A DNA stretch of 64,000 nt, from contig JBGAIF010000006.1 of NCBI GenBank assembly GCA_044225795.1, positions 159,938 through 223,937 of the forward strand, read 5' to 3'. The stretch's first letter is position 1. Each line of letters begins with the position of its first letter. The translations under genes and the position numbers were made by a program. The stretch comes from Nemorincola sp044225795 (lineage in GTDB: Bacteria > Bacteroidota > Bacteroidia > Chitinophagales > Chitinophagaceae). Below are positions 1 through 8,526 of the stretch, one piece after another. A model generated the notes under the pieces. That model did not search any database and was not told the DNA's origin. It worked only from the letters and a program-made list of their open reading frames with translations.

Positions 1-101
1 ACAACAATTATCTCATCTGCAACTTCTTTTACAGACTTGAGGCAACGATCAAGATTACGCTCTTCGTTTAAAGTAATAACGACAACACTAAGTTTTACCA
101 T
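1..101 (-). CDS. Glycosyltransferase family 2, N-terminal fragment (runs off the window)
   Basis: Only the first 33 codons lie in the window. The protein begins MVKLSVVVITLNEERNLDRC, the first beta strand and loop of GT-A glycosyltransferases. The string VVVITLNEERN followed by LKSVKEVADEIIVV is typical of the WaaE/KdtX-like branch of family 2, which transfers sugars in lipopolysaccharide core or other cell-envelope glycans. The ATG at 99-101 is the only good start. The acceptor and exact substrate cannot be told from this piece. The assignment rests on this motif alone. Confidence 0.75.
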   Translation of the reverse strand, partial: MVKLSVVVITLNEERNLDRCLKSVKEVADEIIV

Positions 102-186
102 TGCGCAGTTTAAGACCACTCAAAAATAACATAATACCACAAAATGGCTACCGGTACCGTAGGATAGACAAGATTAAAGGAATATT

Positions 187-657
187 TTATGAAAGCAGTT
201 TTTGACGAAGCAGAAACTCCAGTTGCTCATTAGACAGGCTCAGTTTGTAGGCCGTTTCCTTCTCTTCCATTTTCTGTTTATATACCTCAAAGGCCTTAGC
301 AATAGTGGCATCGAGTTCCTCTTCGCTCCATGGTTTTGTGAGATAGTGGTATATTTTCCCTTTATTGATGGCGTCGATCACAGCATTCATGTCTGCATAA
401 CCGGTAAGCAATATTCTGATAGGCTCCGGAAACTCACCCAGGATCGACTCAAGAAATTCTACACCGGTCATTTGCGGCATGCGCTGATCAGTGATTATTA
501 TGTTTATCTGCTTACTGCGTAAGATGCTGACAGCCTCTTCTCCGCTGATAGCTGTAAAAACGTTATATTTAGTCCGGAATGTCGCTTTAAATGAGACAAG
601 ATTATTTAACTCGTCATCAACATATAAGATATTAATTTTATTATTTTCCATGGTCAA
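187..657 (-). CDS. Stand-alone response regulator receiver (REC) protein
   Basis: This 156-residue protein is a CheY-like receiver followed by a short helical tail. It shows the acidic pair DD at 14-15, the phospho-acceptor Asp57 in ITDQRMP, the switch Thr85 in LLTGY and the conserved Lys108 in LTKPW. The DQRMP and LLTGYAD strings are typical of receivers found in HD-GYP/RpfG and hydrogenase-regulator families. There is no output domain; residues 112-156 look like a coiled coil. It is a close paralogue of the receiver at 6098, with the same spacing of key residues, and it is divergent from the cluster that contains that gene. Met1 and Met3 are both possible starts. It probably takes part in the same phosphorelay, but that is inference. 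Confidence 0.9.
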   Translation of the reverse strand: MTMENNKINILYVDDELNNLVSFKATFRTKYNVFTAISGEEAVSILRSKQINIIITDQRMPQMTGVEFLESILGEFPEPIRILLTGYADMNAVIDAINKGKIYHYLTKPWSEEELDATIAKAFEVYKQKMEEKETAYKLSLSNEQLEFLLRQKLLS

Positions 658-845
658 TTAATTTGCAGTTTTTACAAAAAAATCAATAGAGTAATAAGAT
701 ATAACTAATTGTAAAAATAAAATCTTATTGTTACTTTGCAACGTGTTTGGTTAACAATTTTATATTTTTCACCTTCAGCTTTCAGTTAAATTTAATTTCA
801 TAAGTATATTAAATTTAATGTTTTTGTAGTTTCAATTGTAGATTC

Positions 846-1550
846 TTGGAACCAATTAAGTTAGTTATAAAAGCTTTTAGAGCGACGAGCAACTTAGAAC
901 TCTGTCAGAAGTACGTTGAGGGCCACTCAAAGGTACTTAAAATTTATGGTATTGCGATGATCACTTCTGCAAAGGTAAAATGGTTTGATGATCCCGATAC
1001 TTATGTGATAATAGTGGAGTCAGAGAATGGTGAAAAAACTTTCGGAGGTGCAAGGATTCAGGTGGCCAGGGGGAATTATCCATTGCCTATTGAAGATGCT
1101 TTAACTCCTTTCGATAAGAACATTCACCGCTTCGTAAATGAGCAGATGCCCGAGGGCACCGGTGAGTTGTGTGGTTTGTGGAATTCAAGAGAGGTCGCCG
1201 GTTTGGGTGTAGGTAGTATCTTTTTAGGTAGGGTAGGCGTTGCATTGGCAATGCAGTTGAAGTTGCAGACCCTTTTCGCGCTGTGTGCACCTGCCACGGT
1301 GAAGAACTGTATGCGTGTCGGGTTTATTGTGGACGAGCGGCTTGGCGATAAAGGAACATTTTATTATCCCAAGGAGGGCCTGGTGGCAACCGCGGTCGTT
1401 TTAAATGATGTACCTGATTTGTCCGGTGCTGAATCGGAAGAAAGGCAAAAGATATTTGAACTGAGGCATAGTCCTGTTTTCAACGGACACGAAACATCAC
1501 CTCGTGGACAGGAGATTGAGATAGACTACGATCTCGTCATTAGAGAGTAG
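846..1550 (+). CDS. GNAT-fold acyltransferase-like protein, possible N-acyl signal synthase
   Basis: The protein has 234 residues and starts at TTG; the reading frame is closed by a TAA at 816-818, and the first ATG (957) would cut off what looks like the first helix. I see a GNAT-like pattern: a central strand, GELCGLWNSREVAGLGVGS in place of the acyl-CoA pyrophosphate loop, a following helix, and VKNCMRVGF as the late strand-helix. The N-terminal string CQKYVEGHSKVLKIYG resembles autoinducer-synthase and N-acyl amino acid synthase folds, but I cannot place it in a named family. It ends 34 bases before the E1-nitroreductase gene. I infer that it makes or acylates a substrate for that enzyme. 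Acceptor and donor are unknown. Confidence 0.6.
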   Translation: MEPIKLVIKAFRATSNLELCQKYVEGHSKVLKIYGIAMITSAKVKWFDDPDTYVIIVESENGEKTFGGARIQVARGNYPLPIEDALTPFDKNIHRFVNEQMPEGTGELCGLWNSREVAGLGVGSIFLGRVGVALAMQLKLQTLFALCAPATVKNCMRVGFIVDERLGDKGTFYYPKEGLVATAVVLNDVPDLSGAESEERQKIFELRHSPVFNGHETSPRGQEIEIDYDLVIRE

Positions 1551-1584
1551 AGCGGTATTGATATAAACTAACACCTTTTTGATC

Positions 1585-3873
1585 ATGAATCCAGATATTG
1601 ATGCGTTGCGAAAAAGCGCGCAATCAACAAATCAGTTGTACCAGCCTCAGTTTTTCAGGTTGTCCGTTCCCGCAGAAAGAAACGATTTTGATGCTCTTGT
1701 TTCATCAGGTAATGTTCAGGTTTTTGATGAATTGTATAACCAGCTCAAAGAGCTTATCAAGAGCCGTAATCCACACCTGGTACTGTCCGATGACGATTAT
1801 AAGCGAATGATACACGAACACCTGGATGGTATGGATCCTGTGCTGTATGGTGTTTGGGTCTATTATCCATGGTCAGCACGTATGGTTCATTTGCTGGACG
1901 AGGCAGAGTTTATTGACCTGAGAACATCAGCTAACCGCAATAAGATAACTACTGCCGAGCGGGATATACTGGCCACAAAAAAGGTTGGCGTGATAGGCCT
2001 CTCCGTTGGGCAGTCAGTGTCTGTTACACTGGCACTGGAAAGAGGATGCGGGGAGCTGCGCCTTGCCGATTTTGATACGCTGGAGCTCAACAACCTGAAC
2101 CGGATACGTACCGGGGTTCATAATCTTGGGTTGTTAAAAGCATATGCTGTGGCCAGGGAGATCGCCGAGATAGACCCGTTCTTCAAAGTGGTTTGCTACA
2201 CCGAGGGGATCAATGATGATAATATAGATGACTTCTTCCTTAAAGGCGGAAAGCTGGATGCCGTTATTGATGAGTGCGATGGTGTTAATATAAAAATACT
2301 TTGCCGAATCAAGGCCAAAGAACTCCATGTGCCGGTGCTTATGGAAGCTAGCGATCGCGGTACATTGGATGTAGAACGTTTTGACCTCGATCCGGGCCGG
2401 CCGGTGATGCATGGTTGGCTCAGCCATCTCAATATTGATATGGAGGTGCTCAGGAATCTTAAGACCAATGAGGAGAAGGTGCCTTATATGTTACCTATAT
2501 CAGGCCTTGATACATTGTCGGCCCGCATGAAGGCTTCAATGATAGAAATGAGGAGTACAATATCTACATGGCCTCAATTGGCCACCGCGGTTACATTAGG
2601 CGGTGCTGTCAGCGCAGATACCTGCAGGCGTATATTCCTAGATCAGTTTACTGACTCCGGCCGGTACTTCATAGATATGGAGCAGTTGGTGCCGGATAAG
2701 AGGCCTAAGATAAAGCCGTCATTTGTGGCTGACGCACCACTTTCCGGCAGCGAAATGGAAGCAATAGCAGGAAAAGTGACAAGAAAGAAGGAAGATATTC
2801 TTCTTTCAGCACATCAGGTGACTGCATTGGTAGAAGCTGGTTGTAAGGCGCCGTCGCAAGCTAACTCACAACCATGGAAATGGTTTTATAAAGAGGGTTG
2901 CCTGTATCTGTTCGACAATTGTAGCGTAGCGTTGCCGTTCTCAGATATCCGGCCCTCCAATCGGCGTATTGCTTTAGGTGCAGCGATAGAAAATGTGATG
3001 CTCGCTGCAGCAAATATGGGTTTTGCCCCGGAAGTTGATCTGCTGCCTTTGTCTCAGGATAGCAGGTTAGTAGCAGTGCTCTCTTTTTCAGGGCAAGGAG
3101 CACCGGATCTGTTTATGCCGCATGAGTTAGCAAATGCTATCAGTACACGGGCAACTATAAGAAGCGGAAATAATACAGCTATTGGCAGTGATGTGCTTGA
3201 CAGGCTTGCTGATGCTGCCTGTTCTGTCAATGGGGTAAACCTGGCGTTTCGCACATCACCCGCAGATATACAGGCGTTGGCAGATATATGTGGTCCCGCT
3301 GAGCGATTGAAGCTTCTGAACCCTGCAGGTCATTTCGAGTTTTTTCAGGGAGAACTAAAATGGACCAATCAAGATGCAATATCTGCAGGAACCGGTATTG
3401 ATGTGGCTACATTAGGTCTATATCCTCCCGAGGAGCTCATGTTGAAAATGATAAGGTCGGAGGATGCTATAAAATTGGTTGGTGATTGGAATGCAGGAAG
3501 AGCCCTGGAATACCTGGGCAGAAAGGTTGCCGCTACCACATCTGTAGTGGGTATGCTCAGCGCATCCTCCGGGAATATGTTGCAGGCAGGCCAGGCATTT
3601 CAACGAATGTGGCTGACTGCCGCCGTTAATGGACTGGCATTGCAACCGCTGATCACACCATTGGTCATAGCATCGTGCTTCACCCAAGGGTCAGATAGTT
3701 CAATACCTCAGCGTCTGAGGTCCGAATATGATCTGGTAAGCAGTAGATTGAATGCATTGTTTCCTGTTCCGGGTAGCATGGAAAATGTGATCATGTTTCG
3801 GTTAGGCGTCGCCGGGAAGGTCGGTTCCGGAACCGTAAGGAGGCCATTGAGCGATGTTCTGATACTTAAGTAA
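1585..3873 (+). CDS. E1-like (ThiF/MoeB) adenylyltransferase fused to nitroreductase, Rv1355c/MoeY family
   Basis: The protein has 762 residues from the ATG at 1585; a TTG two codons upstream is also possible. Residues about 1-130 form an unassigned N-terminal region. Residues about 130-270 are an E1/ThiF Rossmann domain with the loop GLSVGQS, the metal-binding Asp in ADFDTLELNNLNR and the adenylate-contacting Arg just after it. No zinc CxxC pairs or obvious catalytic Cys of the MoeB/UBA type are seen. From about residue 410 to the end is an FMN nitroreductase domain with the flavin-binding string APSQANSQPWKW. The order matches mycobacterial Rv1355c (MoeY), whose function is not established. 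In azol(in)e peptide synthesis an E1-like protein and a nitroreductase also cooperate, but no YcaO gene is present here. The likely job is carboxyl activation by ATP followed by a flavin redox step. Confidence 0.85.
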   Translation: MNPDIDALRKSAQSTNQLYQPQFFRLSVPAERNDFDALVSSGNVQVFDELYNQLKELIKSRNPHLVLSDDDYKRMIHEHLDGMDPVLYGVWVYYPWSARMVHLLDEAEFIDLRTSANRNKITTAERDILATKKVGVIGLSVGQSVSVTLALERGCGELRLADFDTLELNNLNRIRTGVHNLGLLKAYAVAREIAEIDPFFKVVCYTEGINDDNIDDFFLKGGKLDAVIDECDGVNIKILCRIKAKELHVPVLMEASDRGTLDVERFDLDPGRPVMHGWLSHLNIDMEVLRNLKTNEEKVPYMLPISGLDTLSARMKASMIEMRSTISTWPQLATAVTLGGAVSADTCRRIFLDQFTDSGRYFIDMEQLVPDKRPKIKPSFVADAPLSGSEMEAIAGKVTRKKEDILLSAHQVTALVEAGCKAPSQANSQPWKWFYKEGCLYLFDNCSVALPFSDIRPSNRRIALGAAIENVMLAAANMGFAPEVDLLPLSQDSRLVAVLSFSGQGAPDLFMPHELANAISTRATIRSGNNTAIGSDVLDRLADAACSVNGVNLAFRTSPADIQALADICGPAERLKLLNPAGHFEFFQGELKWTNQDAISAGTGIDVATLGLYPPEELMLKMIRSEDAIKLVGDWNAGRALEYLGRKVAATTSVVGMLSASSGNMLQAGQAFQRMWLTAAVNGLALQPLITPLVIASCFTQGSDSSIPQRLRSEYDLVSSRLNALFPVPGSMENVIMFRLGVAGKVGSGTVRRPLSDVLILK

Positions 3874-3939
3874 TAAACTTTGTATTAGTTATATTTTAAA
3901 AAATAAAGCAGTATTTTAGATGTGAAATCAAGGGCGGTC

Positions 3940-6090
3940 ATGAGAATTTCAGTACGTTATATTATATGCGTTCTTTTTTCTTTGTTCTCTAATGGTCTGT
4001 TTGGCCAGGATACCGTAATTGTCACAGATGCCGGTAAACTCCTCAATATCGGCGATAAGATCGAGATACTTGAAGACAAAACGAATCGTTTAGGCATTAA
4101 TGATGTACTCCTCTCAAAGGAATTTGTCAATAAGAAACAGGCAGTACCCAACCTGGAGATCAGTAGTTCATCCTTTTGGATCAGGATGGTCATCTCCAAT
4201 CGGTCGGGACAGAATGATCTCGCCTTACAGTTAGATTATCCGACTATCGACAGCGTTACGTTTATAGACATCACGCGCCCCGGCAGCTACGATCCCGAAT
4301 CCTTAGGCGAGTTTGTCCCCGTATATGCCAGGAAGCATAAACACCAGAATTATATTTTTGATCTTCACATTCCACAGGGCGAATCAAGGGAGTACTTGAT
4401 GAAGATCATCGCATCCGAGCAGATACAGGTACCCCTGACAGTTAGCAGTATTCAAACCATATCCGAAGATATATTCACCAAGGATCTTATTTTCGGGTTG
4501 TATGCCGGTATCATTTTAGTGATGCTCTTGTACAACCTGTTCATTTATTTCTCGGTTCGCGACAAGTCATACCTCTATTATGTAGGTTATATCTTATTTG
4601 TAGGTTGGACGCAGGCTTGTCTCCAGGGTTATTCCGCCCGTTTCTTATATCCTTCTTCTTATTTCCTCGCAAATGCTATGATGGTTTGGGTGCCGGCATT
4701 GTCCGGTATCTTCTCGGTACTGTTCATAAATAACTTTATGAACATTCGGCATTATACCCCGGGTTTGTATAAGACGCTGCTGGTTATTGTTGCGCTCTAT
4801 GTGGGTATCATCCTTCTCAGCTTTACCGGAAACTACCGTATGGCTACACTCATCATGCAGTTGCTGGTGATGGTGCTGGCAGCAGTAGGGTACACAGTGG
4901 CTATTAAGATCTCCAGGAAAGGGTACAGGCCCGCACGTTTCTTCCTGATAGCTTTCTCCATATTTATTGTGGGTGTTATCATATTTGTATTGAGGAACGC
5001 CAATGTAGTTCCCTACAATAATTTCACCTATTACGCCATGCAGATCGGTTCTGCGATAGAGGTGGTATTACTGTCCATAGCCCTGGCCGACAAGATCAAT
5101 ACGTTCCGTAAAGAAAAGGAAGAGTCTCAGGCGCAGGCCATGTACGCTTTGCAGGAAAACGAGCGTATAGTGCGCGAGCAGAACGTTGTATTGGAAAGAA
5201 AAGTAAATGAGCGTACACACGAACTGAAACTGTCCAACGATGAGTTGAACAAGGCGCTGGTAGAATTGAAAGAAGCAGAAACACAATTGGTAGAATCCGA
5301 GAAGATGGCATCTCTTGGTCAGTTGACGGCCGGTATTGCGCATGAGATAAATAACCCGATAAACTTTGTGACATCGAATGTAAAACCGCTGAACAGGGAT
5401 GTGAACATACTGATCGAAACCATCGACAATATGGAAAAGCTGGTCTTGGATACTATTCCGGTTACAGAGAAGCAGAAGAAGATCGAGGAATACAAAATGG
5501 ACATCGATTACGACTATCTCAAGATGGAGATAGATCAGTTGTTGAAAGGCATTGGTGAGGGCGCGTCCAGAACCGCAGAGATCGTTAAGGGCTTACGAAT
5601 ATTCTCCCGCCTCGATGAGGATGATCTGAAAAAGGCTGACATCAATGAAGGTCTGGACTCTACGCTCATAGTTTCCAATAACCTATTGACCGGCCATATT
5701 AAGGTAGTGAAGAAATATGCCAACCTTCCTGTGGTGGAGTGTTATCCCGGCAAACTGAACCAGGTGTTCCTGAATATGATATCTAATGCCGTTTTTGCCG
5801 TGCGTAAGAAGTTTGGCGATGTTGATGGCGGTGTGTTGACGATTGCCACATCCTTTGACGATAATTATGTCTATGTCAGCATATCAGATAATGGGATCGG
5901 CATGGACGATAATACTAAGAAAAGGCTTTTTGAACCTTTCTTTACAACTAAGGATGTAGGAGAGGGTACGGGACTGGGCATGTCTATCGCCTACAACACT
6001 ATTAATAAGCACAATGGAGAAATAAAAATTAATTCTGAAGTAGGAGTTGGCACGGAATTCATTATTAAATTACCTTTAACGCACAAATAA
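3940..6090 (+). CDS. 7TMR-DISM sensor histidine kinase
   Basis: The protein has 716 residues from the ATG at 3940; a GTG at 3922 is an alternative. It has a signal peptide ending near FSNGLFGQ, an extracellular beta-rich 7TMR-DISM sensor domain (about 25-175), seven membrane helices (about 180-380), a coiled coil with the string ERKVNERTHELKLSN, then the kinase core. The phospho-accepting His468 lies in AGIAHEINNP. The ATPase shows N, G1 (ISDNGIGMD) and G2 (GEGTGLGMS) boxes. 7TMR-DISM sensors are thought to bind small carbohydrate-like or other ligands outside the inner membrane. It lies 66 bases after the E1-nitroreductase gene and 7 bases before a receiver-kinase gene, so a ligand made by the upstream enzymes is a reasonable guess. 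Confidence 0.93.
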   Translation: MRISVRYIICVLFSLFSNGLFGQDTVIVTDAGKLLNIGDKIEILEDKTNRLGINDVLLSKEFVNKKQAVPNLEISSSSFWIRMVISNRSGQNDLALQLDYPTIDSVTFIDITRPGSYDPESLGEFVPVYARKHKHQNYIFDLHIPQGESREYLMKIIASEQIQVPLTVSSIQTISEDIFTKDLIFGLYAGIILVMLLYNLFIYFSVRDKSYLYYVGYILFVGWTQACLQGYSARFLYPSSYFLANAMMVWVPALSGIFSVLFINNFMNIRHYTPGLYKTLLVIVALYVGIILLSFTGNYRMATLIMQLLVMVLAAVGYTVAIKISRKGYRPARFFLIAFSIFIVGVIIFVLRNANVVPYNNFTYYAMQIGSAIEVVLLSIALADKINTFRKEKEESQAQAMYALQENERIVREQNVVLERKVNERTHELKLSNDELNKALVELKEAETQLVESEKMASLGQLTAGIAHEINNPINFVTSNVKPLNRDVNILIETIDNMEKLVLDTIPVTEKQKKIEEYKMDIDYDYLKMEIDQLLKGIGEGASRTAEIVKGLRIFSRLDEDDLKKADINEGLDSTLIVSNNLLTGHIKVVKKYANLPVVECYPGKLNQVFLNMISNAVFAVRKKFGDVDGGVLTIATSFDDNYVYVSISDNGIGMDDNTKKRLFEPFFTTKDVGEGTGLGMSIAYNTINKHNGEIKINSEVGVGTEFIIKLPLTHK

Positions 6091-6097
6091 CATAGTA

Positions 6098-7201
6098 TTG
6101 AATCCTTCGGAGAAAATAAAAGTCTTATACATAGACGATGAGCAGAATAACCTGAACAGTTTCAAAGCTACTTTCAGGTTCGACTACACTGTTTTCATCG
6201 CCATTGATACCAATAAGGCATATGAATACCTGGAGGCCAATCCGGATATCAGGGTCATTCTCTGTGACCAGAGAATGCCGGAAAAGACCGGCGTAGAATT
6301 TTATGCCGAGCTATGCGAACGTTTTCCTGATCCTGTTCGAATGCTCCTTACAGGCTATGCAGACCTTGAGTCTGTTATAGATGCTATCAATAAGGGCCAT
6401 ATTTTCCGTTACATCAAGAAGCCCTGGACTGATGTTGATATCAGATCTGCTATAGAAGAGGCAAATAAATACTATACAACCAGTTCTATGCTCGCTGTGA
6501 AGAATAAAGAACTTCAGTCAGCATATGATGAGCTGGGTAAGTTTGCATATAGTGTTACGCATGATATGAGAGGGCCCTTGCTCAGTGTGATCGGCGCACT
6601 CGACATCGCGCGCGGGATGAGTAGCATTGAGGAAATGCGTGATATACTGGATATGATGGATGTCGCGGTCAAGAAGCTCGATGAGTTCATCCGGAACATG
6701 CATGAATACTATAATCTCAAGCGTGCGGAGTTGATATTTGAGAACATCAGTTTTAATAAAGTGATGGGAGATGTTGCAACATTCTTCCGTATTGGGAAAA
6801 AGATGGACAACATCAATTTTACTTATAATGTTGTTCAGGATGAGCCGTTTTTCTCCGATGAGATCGCTATCAAGATCGTATTGAATAACCTGTTATCTAA
6901 CGCTTTCAAGTATCAGCGCAAGGACGTTACAGAAAAAAAGGTGCACGTTGATCTGAGTGTGAACAATAATGAAGTGGCTATCACTGTTACAGACAATGGC
7001 ATCGGTATCGAAGAGGCGCATATTCCGCATGTCTTTGAAATGTTTTATAGGGCAACATCAGAAGAAACAGGCTCAGGCTTCGGATTGTACAATGTGAAGG
7101 ATGCCCTGAATAAACTGAAAGGAAATATACAGGTAAGCTCAGTGGTCAATGAAGGAACAACTTTTAAAGTAACTATACCAGGAAAACCAAACGGTCAATG
7201 A
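6098..7201 (+). CDS. Hybrid protein: receiver domain plus histidine kinase
   Basis: The protein has 367 residues and starts at TTG. Residues 1-120 are a receiver with Asp57 in CDQRMP, Thr85 in LLTGY and Lys108 in KKPW, closely related to the protein at 187-657. Residues about 140-215 form a HisKA dimerisation helix with His155 in SVTHDMRGPL. The C-terminal ATPase carries NNLLSNAFKYQ, TVTDNGIGIEE and GSGFGLYNVKDA. It has no membrane segments, so it is cytoplasmic. The arrangement with the input receiver in front fits a relay in which the membrane kinase at 3940 phosphorylates this receiver and changes the attached kinase. Its stop overlaps the next start as ATGA, which points to translational coupling. 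Confidence 0.92.
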   Translation: MNPSEKIKVLYIDDEQNNLNSFKATFRFDYTVFIAIDTNKAYEYLEANPDIRVILCDQRMPEKTGVEFYAELCERFPDPVRMLLTGYADLESVIDAINKGHIFRYIKKPWTDVDIRSAIEEANKYYTTSSMLAVKNKELQSAYDELGKFAYSVTHDMRGPLLSVIGALDIARGMSSIEEMRDILDMMDVAVKKLDEFIRNMHEYYNLKRAELIFENISFNKVMGDVATFFRIGKKMDNINFTYNVVQDEPFFSDEIAIKIVLNNLLSNAFKYQRKDVTEKKVHVDLSVNNNEVAITVTDNGIGIEEAHIPHVFEMFYRATSEETGSGFGLYNVKDALNKLKGNIQVSSVVNEGTTFKVTIPGKPNGQ

Positions 7202-7584
7202 AACTGAATTTTATTGTTGTTGATGACAGCAAGCTGGATTGTTTTATAGCGGAGAAGATCATTAAAAATACCGGGAAATGTGAATCTATCCGGTCTTTTC
7301 AGCAGGCGAAAGAGGCGCTGAAGTATATTTCTGAGACTCCCGCTGTTCCTGGTAGCCCCGGAACTGTGCTGCTTGTGGATATACAAATGCCTGTTATGAA
7401 CGGCTTTGAATTCGTAGAGGCTTTTGAAAAACTGTCTGCGGACATACAGGCAAATTACCTGGTCTATGTTATCTCTTCGTCTATTAACGACAACGATATT
7501 CACCAGTTACAGAATTATCATTCGGTAAAGCAGTTTCTGAATAAGCCACTTACCAGTAATAACCTGGCTGCGATATTATCATAG
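7198..7584 (+). CDS. Single-domain response regulator
   Basis: This 128-residue CheY-like protein has the acidic pair at 9-10, phospho-acceptor Asp61 in LLVDIQMPVMNG, a Ser-rich switch region (VISSSIND) and the conserved Lys in FLNKPL near the C terminus. It belongs to the short receiver type common in Bacteroidota, with no output domain. It overlaps the upstream kinase by four bases and is probably that kinase's phosphate acceptor. The HMG-CoA lyase gene follows after a single base, so the signalling genes and that enzyme are probably on one transcript. Confidence 0.92.
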   Translation: MKLNFIVVDDSKLDCFIAEKIIKNTGKCESIRSFQQAKEALKYISETPAVPGSPGTVLLVDIQMPVMNGFEFVEAFEKLSADIQANYLVYVISSSINDNDIHQLQNYHSVKQFLNKPLTSNNLAAILS

Positions 7585-7585
7585 T

Positions 7586-8452
7586 ATGAGTAATGCGAAA
7601 AAGATAGAGTTGGTTGAGTGCCCGCGCGATGCTATGCAGGGCTGGAGTCATTTCATTCCTACTGAGGAGAAAGTTGAGTATCTGAATACATTGCTTAGGG
7701 TAGGGTTTGATGTGCTGGATTTCGGTTCCTTTGTGTCAGCAAAGGCAATCCCCCAGCTTGCGGATACTAAGGAGGTGCTGAAAGGGCTCGACATGAGTGC
7801 AACAAGAACAAAGCTGTTGGCGATTGTTGCCAATACGCGTGGCGCGGAAGAGGCGGTTCAGTATGATGAGATCACTTACCTCGGCTTCCCTTTTTCTATT
7901 TCCGAAACATTTCAGTTAAGAAATACCAATAAAACGATAGCTGAATCTTTGGCACAAGTGGAAGAGATGCAGCGTTTATGTGTGGTAAAGGGTAAACAAC
8001 TGGTTATCTATATCTCAATGGGTTTTGGTAATCCATATGGAGATGCCTATTCTGCTGAAGTGGCTATCAATTGGGTAGGAAAGTTGTCACAACTGGGTAT
8101 TAAGACCATTGCTATGGCAGATACCGTAGGTATGGCATCTCCCGATAATATCGCGTATATATTTAATAATCTCATTCCCGAATTCAAAGACGTTAGTATA
8201 GGTGCTCATTTTCACTCAGCTCCGGACAAATGGGAGGAAAAGATACACGCGGCATTTAATGCGGGTTGTATGAGATACGATAGTGCCATGAAGGGAATTG
8301 GTGGTTGCCCGATGGCCGAAGACAAACTTGTTGGTAATATTGCCACCGAGAATATGACCGGCTGGTGCGAGCTGAACGGCCTTCCGCTTGACCTGAATAA
8401 GGAGGCTTTCTCATCAGCATGGCAAATGGCCGGACGCATTTTCGCGTCATAG
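7586..8452 (+). CDS. Hydroxymethylglutaryl-CoA lyase
   Basis: The enzyme splits HMG-CoA into acetoacetate and acetyl-CoA, the last step of leucine breakdown. The 288-residue length is normal. It belongs to the DRE-TIM/HMGL-like barrel family: the substrate Arg and metal Asp sit in VECPRDAMQGW at the N terminus, HFHSAPD supplies the metal-binding histidines, and the signature GIGGCPMAEDK carries the catalytic Cys. It starts one base after a response regulator stop. No other leucine-degradation gene is nearby, so its place in this operon is unusual; a link between the signalling proteins and acyl-CoA metabolism is possible but unproven. Confidence 0.92.
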   Translation: MSNAKKIELVECPRDAMQGWSHFIPTEEKVEYLNTLLRVGFDVLDFGSFVSAKAIPQLADTKEVLKGLDMSATRTKLLAIVANTRGAEEAVQYDEITYLGFPFSISETFQLRNTNKTIAESLAQVEEMQRLCVVKGKQLVIYISMGFGNPYGDAYSAEVAINWVGKLSQLGIKTIAMADTVGMASPDNIAYIFNNLIPEFKDVSIGAHFHSAPDKWEEKIHAAFNAGCMRYDSAMKGIGGCPMAEDKLVGNIATENMTGWCELNGLPLDLNKEAFSSAWQMAGRIFAS

Positions 8453-8478
8453 TTGCAGCCGTAAGACTGGTCTGTTAT

Positions 8479-8486
8479 TACATTTG
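8479..8486 (+). promoter_or_regulatory. Bacteroidota -7 box upstream of panB
   Basis: TACATTTG matches the TAnnTTTG -7 element and lies 40 bases before the panB ATG. A well-placed -33 TTTG is not seen; the nearest, AGTTG at 8451-8455, is 23 bases upstream. The call is moderate for that reason. Confidence 0.45.
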
Positions 8487-8526
8487 TTTACTACATTTAC
8501 ATTCCCATTGAAAAAATAAGGCTATT

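Noticed and set aside
1579..3873. Azol(in)e-peptide (TOMM) biosynthesis cluster
   Set aside because: E1-like and nitroreductase parts are present, but there is no YcaO gene or precursor peptide nearby.
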